DNA of 6,343 nucleotides from Nitrososphaerales archaeon (GTDB lineage Archaea; Thermoproteota; Nitrososphaeria; Nitrososphaerales; Nitrososphaeraceae), in NCBI GenBank assembly GCA_029237515.1, contig JARBAV010000506.1, positions 1 through 6,343 on the forward strand, given 5' to 3'. Shown here piece by piece: positions 1-5,055 of this stretch (within the stretch, counting starts at the first letter, position 1; each line of letters starts with the position of its first letter). Position numbers and translations under genes: made by a program. The notes under the pieces were generated by a model. That model was not told the DNA's origin and searched no databases. It worked only from the letters and a program-made list of their open reading frames with translations.

Positions 1-69
1 ATTTCAAACTACTATGACGATGAAGATGAAAATGATGACATTTTTCTATTGATCGACTGGCGTTACCAG

Positions 70-189
70 TTAGAGAATATCACTCTCTCTATCGTGATAT
101 CGCTTGCGGTTTTGCATGAAAACAGTCTTAATTGTGTCACCTGCTATATCAAAGCCGGATTCTTTATTATATTTGTCCTCATTTTTCAC
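70..189 (-). CDS. Possible small hypothetical protein, 39 aa, directly behind the NTF2-like gene
   Basis: A GTG codon lies one codon after the TGA stop of the NTF2-like gene and in the same frame, and opens a 39-residue frame ending in TAA. The predicted peptide begins MKNEDKYNKESGFDIAGD and ends RKRYHDRESDIL. It is rich in K, E, D, N and R with no hydrophobic segment, a composition more protein-like than random AT-rich DNA. It could be a co-transcribed small protein, or a former C-terminal extension of the upstream protein cut off by the TGA. I do not recognise it. No clear ribosome binding site is visible, and the short length makes chance a serious alternative. Confidence 0.25.
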   Translation of the reverse strand: MKNEDKYNKESGFDIAGDTIKTVFMQNRKRYHDRESDIL

Positions 190-192
190 TGC

Positions 193-594
193 TCATCTGA
201 TTTTCTCGACCCACTGAGATCGCCATTTAGGTGGCTCAAAAGGATTCGCATAGTAATGTGTTTCGTGTACAATCTTCCCATCCTTGAACTCCATGATGGA
301 TACTACATTGACTGGACGCCCATCATAGGTAATAACCAATTCAGTTATCCAGAGATTTCCCTCTCCACGCGTCCGCAGGATCTTAAAACTAAGTTTGGCT
401 GGGTAATGTGCTCTAAGTTCGTATAGATTTCGTTCTCCAGAGATACGCTCTTCAGACTGTGGAAATTCAACGATGACGTCGTCATCATAAATCTTGTGTG
501 CTTTGTCAAGATCAAGATCCACAGTAGCCTTCCAATAACGATCCAGAGCAGCACTTATTTCCTGATTATCCAATATCTTCCGTAACCATATCAA
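193..594 (-). CDS. NTF2-like / SnoaL-like family protein (nuclear transport factor 2 family)
   Basis: The protein has up to 133 residues, about the usual length of a single NTF2/SnoaL cone-shaped alpha+beta domain. The N-terminal helix pair (EISAALDRYWKATVDLDLDK) is followed by the family pattern of a YDDDVIVEFPQS strand, a GERNLYELRAHYPAK helix, and paired strands through LWITELVITYDGRPVNVVS and IMEFKDGKIVHETHYYANPF. The C-terminal ending (PPKWRSQWVEKI) is characteristic of the small bacterial-type members of this family. Substrate is unknown; the family includes cyclases, isomerases and non-enzymes, so no reaction is assigned. The start is uncertain: the longest form uses TTG at 594, a shorter form TTG at 573, and the only nearby ATG (589) is in another frame and hits a stop after seven codons. 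No TATA element sits at the expected distance. The resemblance to actinobacterial-type sequences hints at transfer from bacteria (inference). Confidence 0.85.
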   Translation of the reverse strand: MIWLRKILDNQEISAALDRYWKATVDLDLDKAHKIYDDDVIVEFPQSEERISGERNLYELRAHYPAKLSFKILRTRGEGNLWITELVITYDGRPVNVVSIMEFKDGKIVHETHYYANPFEPPKWRSQWVEKIR

Positions 595-845
595 GAGGCT
601 AGATTATTAGTTTTCCCCGAAATTCCAGTCAGCGGTTGAGAATGGCGAAGATGTTAGACAAAGGAGCAACGAGCGTATGGCGAGTTTATGGATGCCTCTA
701 GGACATCTCTCCTGTTTTGGTCAGTCAGAACCAACTAAGAGTATCAACACACGTCGAAATGAAGGGTGGAAATGTTTAAGACAATCCCGGATAGCCACGT
801 GCAAAACATTCCCTACAAAATACAATTTTGACAAGAAAGGTGGAC

Positions 846-1214
846 ATGTTCAATTCAATTGTCATTTTCACGGGTGTACATAAAGGCTCTAGATGGGTGC
901 TGAATGGAAGACGATTCCTCCAACTAATAAGACTCTTCAAGTCGATTTTTGTACGGTTGCCATATTGGCAGAATGGTCGAATGGGCGAACAGAATCTCTT
1001 CTACGACCTCTTGGTTCACTTATTCCCCTATTACTTCCTCCGTACCTTATTGGGTTGCTAGGGATAGTACCGATGGCAATAGGAGCAAGAAGGCTAGTTC
1101 AAATCATAAGGAAAGACGGTAATACCTCCATTATCCCGCCTTTTTTAAAAAATTCACAAAGATGTCGTTGCAATTGTGGCATCGGTGGCTATCATTAGTA
1201 TTCCGAGGCCTTGA
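846..1214 (+). pseudogene. Degraded CadD-type cadmium resistance transporter remnant
   Basis: Three stretches in two reading frames resemble consecutive parts of the cadmium-resistance (CadD) membrane transporter family. From ATG 846 the peptide MFNSIVIFTGV looks like the first helix. In another frame, at about 1010-1120, SLIPLLLPPYLIGLLGIVP followed by MAIGARRLVQIIRKDG looks like the third helix and its cytoplasmic end (GLLGIxPxxIGxxxL is typical). Back in the first frame, at about 1149-1200, KIHKDVVAIVASVAI resembles the helix that normally precedes the ANGGDNIG-type motif, which is absent here. The part between the first and second pieces is scrambled, and everything after 1214 is missing; intact family members have about 200 residues. 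An A/T-rich element at about 815-825 lies about 26 nt before ATG 846, so the old leaderless promoter may survive. The family call is from memory of the motif, not a search. Confidence 0.5.
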
Positions 1215-1288
1215 CTTATCAAAGGAAAATTCTGGGTAAGATATCTTTGACGCTACGAAATGACTTCTATATCGAGCACATTCACTGC

Positions 1289-1393
1289 CTAAGAACGACG
1301 TATTGATGAAATTATTGCATAGATTAGTCCCACTGCTAATCCAAATCCAAGAGGAATGAATACCGCCCCTTCTCTTATGTCGAATGTTTGCAT
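1289..1393 (-). CDS. Small single-pass membrane protein, 34 aa
   Basis: The frame from ATG 1393 to TAG 1289 encodes 34 residues: a short polar N-terminus (MQTFDIREG), one clear transmembrane helix (AVFIPLGFGLAVGLIYAII) and a positively charged tail (SSIRRS). This predicts N-out/C-in topology by the positive-inside rule. The start was chosen because a TATA-like element on the minus strand (TAATTATATT, centre near 1418) lies about 25 nt upstream, matching leaderless genes elsewhere in the window. An in-frame ATG at 1411 would add six residues but sits too close to that TATA. No family is recognised. It could be a genuine small subunit-like membrane peptide or the surviving end of a larger lost gene; the frame stays open upstream to a TAA near 1453. 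Confidence 0.5.
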   Translation of the reverse strand: MQTFDIREGAVFIPLGFGLAVGLIYAIISSIRRS

Positions 1394-1414
1394 CAGCAAA
1401 GACTCAAACATACC

Positions 1415-1424
1415 AATATAATTA
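1415..1424 (-). promoter_or_regulatory. Putative TATA box for the 34-aa membrane protein
   Basis: The minus strand reads TAATTATATT here, centred about 25 nt before ATG 1393. This is the spacing expected if transcription starts at or next to the start codon. One copy of the TCGATAAGTTT repeat lies about 15-25 nt further upstream. Confidence 0.35.
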
Positions 1425-1437
1425 CACTGAAGGAAAT

Positions 1438-1671
1438 CGATAAGTTTTGCTTAACAAAGTTATCTGCTCTTGGCCGAACGTACTGATTCGATAAGTTTAA
1501 CGTCTAAATTATATAGACATTCATATAAAGCCTTTTGTAGTCCACAAATAGTTTTTTTAACTGATCCGCAACGGATTAACGGCCTAACCTGTTACATGAT
1601 TATTTGAAATCAGTACTAAGTTATCCTAAGTCATAAGGAAGCAACTATTCGATGAATGAGAACGATAAGTT
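1438..1671 (+). repeat. Three copies of a CGATAAGTT motif in a 380-nt gap
   Basis: The gap between 1412 and 1792 holds no recognisable gene. It contains TCGATAAGTTT at 1438-1448 and again at 1488-1498 (50 nt apart), and the shorter CGATAAGTT at 1663-1671, all in the same orientation. The gap also has a 5-bp inverted repeat around 1502-1518, a T7 run near 1552-1558 and a 12-bp self-complementary AGCTAGCTAGCT at 1748-1759. The motif copies could be regulator binding sites upstream of the 34-aa gene, or chance in AT-rich DNA. Confidence 0.3.
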
Positions 1672-1792
1672 ATTCAACAGTTACTCAAGTGTTAGAATCA
1701 GAATAAACTGAACATATATAAAATTATCAACTACAAAGTCTCGAGTTAGCTAGCTAGCTGTTCCTTTATCGGAGGCAGCACGCAATTTAGAA

Positions 1793-2014
1793 TCACTCTT
1801 TTATCTTCAAAAGTCTTACATACTCCCTTAATGCACTAGCTTCTTCCCTATATGCTCTAATCGTATGAGTCGTTCCTTCTGGGCAAATAACGGCGACAGT
1901 TACAATGTTTACTTCTGCATCAGAGGCAGGGGACGCAGGGTAAATTCTTTCTATTTTGCAATTCATCGAAAGCAATCTTTGAAGTTCTAATATAGGCTGG
2001 ATATCACGACCCAT
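1793..2014 (-). CDS. Hypothetical protein, 73 aa, in operon with the SnoaL-like gene
   Basis: Its ATG overlaps the stop of the upstream gene as TAATG (position 2014 shared), so the two are almost certainly co-transcribed and probably translationally coupled. The product is small and soluble, with no signal or membrane segment. The N-terminal half begins MGRDIQPILELQRLLSMNCK (helix), then comes a strand-rich middle (EVNIVTVAVICPEG, THTIRAYREE) and a C-terminal helix (SALREYVRLLKIKE). This helix-strand-strand-helix pattern suggests a small compact alpha/beta domain. Two cysteines (in NCK and ICP) do not form a recognisable metal motif. I do not recognise a family. Pairing with an NTF2-fold protein suggests a partner or regulator role (inference only). 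Confidence 0.7.
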   Translation of the reverse strand: MGRDIQPILELQRLLSMNCKIERIYPASPASDAEVNIVTVAVICPEGTTHTIRAYREEASALREYVRLLKIKE

Positions 2015-2496
2015 TATTCAATCTCTTTCCATTCTTTAAAAAATCTCTCATACTCCGGAGAACCAGCTTTAATCAATCCCAACTGCAACATAAATTTGAG
2101 ATCATCCCTGATCGCTCTGTGCTCTAATATCTTTCCATCGCTGTCCATTGTATGTATGTGAACAGCCTCGTAGGATATTCTATTTCCGGTTGGAGGAACA
2201 AAGAAGAAATTATCAGTATGCGTACCAGTTACATTTGCGATAAATACTACTTTATTATCTTGAGAAATAATTTCCTGTTCTTCATAATGAAGATCAGGAA
2301 AAGCGCTACGCAAATTCTTGATTGTGTCTATGAATTCTTCTGGTCCCCTAAGCTGTGATCTGTACGAATCTTTAGCACGTTGTGATTCTCTATTAATATA
2401 ATCTGAACTTATAATCTCATAAACATTGGTTATATTTCCTGTGTTAAAGGCTTCAATAGCTCTTCTGACAGTTTTTATATGTTCTTGAGGTGACAT
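2014..2496 (-). CDS. SnoaL-like 'ester cyclase' family protein
   Basis: This 160-residue NTF2-fold protein matches the layout of SnoaL-like polyketide-cyclase/'ester cyclase' proteins. An N-terminal helix (HIKTVRRAIEAFNTGNITNV) is followed by YEIISSDYINRE, then GPEEFIDTIKNLRSAFPDLH. The core strands are YEEQEIISQDNKVVFIANVTG and the signature-like VPPTGNRISYEAVHIHTMD-DGKI-EHRAIRDDLKFMLQLGLI. The family normally reads PPTGk.v......h.f.dGKI.e.....D...ll.QLG, so the match is good. Polyketide cyclisation is not implied; most archaeal and bacterial homologues have no known substrate. About 15 C-terminal residues (SPEYERFFKEWKEIE) extend past the usual end. The ATG start is supported by a TATA element 24-34 nt upstream, implying a leaderless mRNA. 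It is the first gene of a two-gene operon. Confidence 0.85.
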   Translation of the reverse strand: MSPQEHIKTVRRAIEAFNTGNITNVYEIISSDYINRESQRAKDSYRSQLRGPEEFIDTIKNLRSAFPDLHYEEQEIISQDNKVVFIANVTGTHTDNFFFVPPTGNRISYEAVHIHTMDSDGKILEHRAIRDDLKFMLQLGLIKAGSPEYERFFKEWKEIE

Positions 2497-2519
2497 GGTT
2501 TAGGTTAATCCTATCAATG

Positions 2520-2530
2520 TATATTTAATT
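2520..2530 (-). promoter_or_regulatory. Putative TATA box for the SnoaL-like operon
   Basis: The minus strand reads AATTAAATATA, centred about 28 nt before ATG 2496. Transcription would begin within a few bases of the start codon, which fits a leaderless archaeal transcript. No ribosome binding site is visible before the ATG. Confidence 0.5.
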
Positions 2531-3078
2531 TATGTCTTGTAAATTTGGTAGATGATTTGCTGTTAAAAGCCTCTCAAAGAAATTCGTTTACCAACATTTG
2601 TTGCAGCAATACTAATTCCAATATACATCGATTCCTATGAGATAATTCTTTACATTAGCTTGTGCCTATTTTCTTAATTGGCTATGATCTCCTAGAGCAT
2701 TCGAAGTAAAATAATCAATCTCATTCCGCAATTTGCTTCCAAATACTACTCAAACTCAAATTTCATTTTCATAATTTGTGGACGCCGCCGTTTGAAATAC
2801 TTTTTATCAATAATTGTATCTATTGCTCAAGCTGAAGGATTTTTTTCTGAGCAAAGATTTTTACTTCAATCAAAGGGTTTATGAAGAGGATGATCAACAA
2901 TTTTCCGGCTATGTTGTTGTTTGTAATGATGCAGGTCTTGATGGTAAGGTCATGAAAGTAATGCTGTAACTATTCATTCAAGCTTATGTGTTTGTCTAGC
3001 ATGTGAGAATCAAACATTGTAAAATTGTGAAAGAAGAGATTCATTGGGACATGAAATGAATTCCGATATAGGGTGGAA
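2531..3078. other. Gene-poor gap with only short open frames
   Basis: No gene is recognised in about 550 nt. Two short frames are worth recording. On the minus strand, 2563-2628 encodes 21 residues starting MYIGISIAATNVGKRISLRG, but a TAG stands two codons before the ATG. On the plus strand, 2814-2969 encodes 51 residues from a TTG; its middle reads NQRVYEEDDQQFSG and its end GLDGKVMKVML, and it could be a fragment of a lost gene. A minus-strand stretch around 2650-2770 also gives protein-like pieces interrupted by TAG codons. None has a convincing start or promoter, so none is called as a gene. Confidence 0.3.
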
Positions 3079-3099
3079 ATAAATAAAAAAGAAAAAAAG
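3079..3099 (-). terminator. T-rich archaeal terminator behind the zinc-finger gene
   Basis: On the minus strand the sequence reads TCTTTTTTTCTTTTTTATTT starting about 15 nt after the TAA stop of the zinc-finger gene. Archaeal RNA polymerase terminates at such T-runs without needing a hairpin. No other T-tract of this quality follows a gene in the window. Confidence 0.6.
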
Positions 3100-3114
3100 A
3101 CGAGATATCTACTG

Positions 3115-3258
3115 TTAGACTTCATCCACGCTTACGAAGTAACCGCTTGAGGTACTATGTGTTAATACCCTCTCATGGTTATATGCGTGCTTGATTGCTT
3201 CGTCTTCTTCTGAAAACCGCTCTCGTATCCCGCAAGGGAGACAAGTTACTTCATACAT
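3115..3258 (-). CDS. Small C2H2-like zinc-finger protein, 47 aa
   Basis: The chosen product begins MYEVTCLPCGIRERFSEEDE. It carries C-x2-C (CLPC) followed 14 residues later by H-x3-H (HAYNH), close to the C-x2-C-x12-H-x3-5-H zinc-finger pattern. The linker is charged and helix-prone (SEEDEAIKHAYNHE), as in a finger helix. Small stand-alone fingers of this sort are common in thaumarchaea; role is unknown, possibly nucleic-acid or protein binding. The open frame extends to ATG 3303 (62 residues). ATG 3258 was preferred because a TATA-like AATATAATATT centred at 3288 lies 30 nt upstream, matching leaderless neighbours, and would fall inside the longer version. A good T-rich terminator follows the stop, so the gene forms its own short transcription unit. 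The palindrome over the promoter suggests repression, perhaps by itself. Confidence 0.65.
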   Translation of the reverse strand: MYEVTCLPCGIRERFSEEDEAIKHAYNHERVLTHSTSSGYFVSVDEV

Positions 3259-3278
3259 ATATGCTCTTAAAATACACC

Positions 3279-3297
3279 TTTCAATATTATATTGAAA
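3279..3297. promoter_or_regulatory. 19-bp perfect palindrome overlapping the zinc-finger gene's TATA box
   Basis: The sequence TTTCAATAT-T-ATATTGAAA has 9-bp arms that are exact reverse complements around a single T. It covers the TATA-like core used to place the start at 3258. A dimeric regulator bound here would block TBP/TFB access, so an operator is a reasonable reading. Part of the symmetry comes from AT content, but the outer TTTCAA/TTGAAA arms go beyond that. Confidence 0.45.
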
Positions 3298-3303
3298 TTC
3301 CAT

Positions 3304-3820
3304 GTATTTAAGTCCTATGTCCAGTCTAAGGCCAGAATAACCCTCAAATAGGCGTATTGCACGAGGTCAGTCGGTACTTTAATACTCATACACTGGATTT
3401 GTTTTTATTTGACCTATTTATCATTATTATATAATAATCTCCAATTTCCCAGATTTGCTTTCCATCTTTGCCATGATAGCTTGTCTAATTTCCACAATAT
3501 TGATAATCTTCAATACTGTCGTCAATTATTGCCAAAAAAATATTTCATAAAAGTCATTCATTAGATCTCGCTTTGAGATGAAGCTGATATCGTATGAGAC
3601 CTTGTAGATAAGCAATTGACCCCCTGTTTGTCTACCTGACTGGCCATATCCTGTCAAGTCAGAAGGCTAAATATTTGATATTCCTAATAGAAATTGTAAG
3701 TGCGTCCTACTTTAAAACGCATTCTCACTTTTGTAGGTACAAGTGAATTCAATGCTGTCGATCGTAGCAAGTGACATTATTATCTTCGGGCATGTCGACC
3801 GTACAGATGGCATATGTACG
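3304..3820. other. Gene-poor gap with a possible gene scrap and weak inverted repeats
   Basis: No intact gene is seen. On the minus strand, 3544-3386 reads as one frame broken by a single TAG at 3485-3487. Upstream of it is FLAIIDDSIEDYQYCGN; downstream is TSYHGKDGKQIWEIGDYYII. The second part looks coding, so this may be a decayed gene, but a different frame over the same bases is also open. A 16-bp perfect AT palindrome (ATTATTATATAATAAT) lies at 3423-3438. A CTGACT/AGTCAG inverted repeat lies at 3636-3662 and a TGCGT/ACGCA pair near 3701-3721; neither is strong enough to call a structure. Confidence 0.3.
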
Positions 3821-3825
3821 ATAGA

Positions 3826-3836
3826 TAATATATAGA
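3826..3836 (+). promoter_or_regulatory. Putative TATA box for the AbrB-like gene
   Basis: TAATATATAGA is centred about 26 nt before ATG 3857, the distance expected for a leaderless transcript. The surrounding 30 nt are almost wholly A/T, so the exact element is not certain. Confidence 0.45.
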
Positions 3837-3856
3837 ATATATTATAATGTTCCAAT

Positions 3857-4081
3857 ATGACTTTAGTAAGTACAGTCGGCGTTGCAAAGGCTGGAACGAA
3901 TTCACTCCGTGCAACTCTACCACAAGGGATAGTTTCATATTTGAATCTAGAACCTGGGGACAGATTAGAATGGGTAATGAATTATAAGAATAATGAAAGG
4001 ATAGTAATAGTTTCAAAGAAAAAAGTGGATCTAAAGAAACCACTTGATGAAGCTTTTCAATTTGAACATCTATCTGCATAA
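3857..4081 (+). CDS. AbrB/MazE/SpoVT-family DNA-binding regulator, 74 aa
   Basis: The product is 74 residues, right for a single swapped-hairpin AbrB domain protein. Residues about 8-55 carry the family pattern: VAKAGTNSLRATLPQGIVSY (the KxGxxSLRaTIP entry strand and following helix), LNLEPGDRLEW (the L.l..GDrleW turn and strand), then ERIVIVSKKK. These domains dimerise through interleaved strands and bind DNA; some act as antitoxins, others as stand-alone transition-state regulators. No toxin gene adjoins it, since the next gene encodes an exported cupredoxin-like protein, so a stand-alone regulator is more likely. The C-terminal tail (LDEAFQFEHLSA) is short and acidic. The start is supported by the TATA spacing. 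Its target is unknown; the gene just downstream is a candidate. Confidence 0.85.
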   Translation: MTLVSTVGVAKAGTNSLRATLPQGIVSYLNLEPGDRLEWVMNYKNNERIVIVSKKKVDLKKPLDEAFQFEHLSA

Positions 4082-4180
4082 TAGTAATATAATGAATAGA
4101 TAGACTATTAGAATACTATGTAATACTGTTCGGCAAATATTAATGTAAAGAATAAACTGGAAAACCGAAAATAAAAAAGG

Positions 4181-4188
4181 TTATATTA
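4181..4188 (+). promoter_or_regulatory. Putative TATA box for the cupredoxin-like gene
   Basis: TTATATTA, preceded by a purine-rich AAAAAAGG that could serve as the TFB recognition element, is centred about 27 nt before ATG 4212. The spacing predicts a leaderless mRNA. This is the clearest promoter in the window. Confidence 0.55.
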
Positions 4189-4211
4189 GCCGCTCGTAAG
4201 AAACGTCCGAC

Positions 4212-5022
4212 ATGACGGCTAAATTAGCAAGCGTTTTTTTGGTCACGCAGACAGTAGCGGTGCTAATTGCACTTTTTTTAACCCCTCTCAAAATAGCCGA
4301 TAATTCATTTGCCACAGTTCAAGATATTGTTAACGCGAGTACCGACCAATTTCAAAATTCTAGTGCAAAGTCTATCTTTGAAACTCATAGGATGGTTCTT
4401 AAAAATAATATTAAGAATCTCGTCATTCTGATACCAAATGAAGGACATCATGGTCCACAAGCGGACGAAGACCGATTCATAGACCAGCCATTTATACCTC
4501 AGAACCCAGTCCTAAACGAAGGAACAGACGTTATTTGGCTGAATGGTGATGTAGGTCATGAACATAACATTGTAGTTACTAATAATTCAACAGGCGATAC
4601 AATATATGAATCTGGCTCATTTCCAGAATTTGAAGTAAGAAGCCTAGTGGTTAATGAAACAGGTAACTATCACTATGCCGACACTGATGAATATGAAAAG
4701 ATTTGTAATGACTGGAAATCTAGAAGTGGTGAATCAAACACAAACATTGCCTTCATCTACGTCATCATCAAGTAATACTCAAAGCTTGGCTGATACTGTT
4801 GGAGTATTAATGGTCCCTACACAGGACATTCAGGTGTACACTACCGATCTTGGGAACAGAGGTTTCAATATAGATAGTATGTTTAATTTCAAGGACCTTA
4901 GAGGAGGTCAGAGTGGAACCGGTGACGAACAAACGCTAATCGTATGGACAAGTGCTGGTATGGATTTGTCTAATATGACTGCAAATCTACAAGAGTTCTC
5001 CTCAGGACTTCCGTATGGCTAG
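4212..5022 (+). pseudogene. Secreted/membrane-anchored cupredoxin-like protein, frameshifted
   Basis: Residues 5-29 form a hydrophobic signal or anchor (ASVFLVTQTVAVLIALFL). A thaumarchaeal-type cupredoxin-like domain follows at about 70-165: NEGHHGP, RFIDQPFIPQNPVLNEGTDV, IWLNGDVGHEHNIVV, then GNYHYADTDEYEK. At about 4696-4701 (GAAAAGA) the frame breaks. The first frame ends at 4775 after 22 unrelated residues, while the next frame continues the expected text FVMTGNLEVVNQ. After that come a Ser/Thr/Gln linker and a C-terminal module (VGVLMVPTQDIQVYTTDLGN, then FNFKDLRGGQSGTGDEQTLI) ending at 5022. Removing one base restores a 269-residue protein. The canonical type-1 copper Cys before the final Met is absent (ADT instead), and the only Cys comes from the shifted frame, so classical blue-copper electron transfer is doubtful. 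Natural decay, a sequencing error and recoding are all possible. Confidence 0.75.
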
Positions 5023-5038
5023 CTTGATAGTTTTGAAT

Positions 5039-5044
5039 AAGGAG
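5039..5044 (+). promoter_or_regulatory. Shine-Dalgarno-like AAGGAG before the NHL gene
   Basis: AAGGAG lies 11 nt before TTG 5056 but 26 nt before the in-frame ATG 5071, so it favours the TTG start. Its presence, with only 33 nt between the cupredoxin stop and TTG, fits an internal operon gene rather than a leaderless first gene. Confidence 0.4.
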
Positions 5045-5055
5045 AAAAGATTGAA

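Noticed and set aside
29..60. ATGATGA C-box-like sequence suggesting a C/D box sRNA
   Set aside because: No D box (CTGA) or second C'/D' pair at suitable spacing follows it.
1..426. Long plus-strand open frame from the left edge through 426, with an acidic start (YYDDEDENDDIF)
   Set aside because: From 193 on it is antisense to the well-supported NTF2-like gene, and the rest matches no family. It is probably open by chance opposite a coding frame; a fragment of a gene entering from the left cannot be excluded.
642..700. Short plus-strand frame MAKMLDKGATSVWRVYGCL before the CadD remnant
   Set aside because: Only 19 codons, no promoter at the right distance, and no recognisable continuation in any frame.
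1090..1110. GTTCAAATC resembling a tRNA T-loop
   Set aside because: There is no matching acceptor or anticodon arm, and the bases are explained by the CadD-like coding remnant.
1748..1759. AGCTAGCTAGCT self-complementary run as an operator or att site
   Set aside because: It is a simple 4-nt repeat, short, and not positioned at a promoter or element boundary.
3423..3438. 16-bp perfect AT palindrome as a regulatory site
   Set aside because: It consists solely of A and T in AT-rich DNA and has no gene at promoter distance.
3780..4079. 99-codon minus-strand frame over the AbrB-like region
   Set aside because: It is antisense to the AbrB-like gene, whose domain pattern and promoter are clear; the composition is shadow-like.
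3857..4081. AbrB-like protein as the antitoxin of a toxin-antitoxin pair
   Set aside because: Neither neighbour encodes a PIN, MazF, RelE or other toxin-like protein, and both flanking gaps are unreadable as such.
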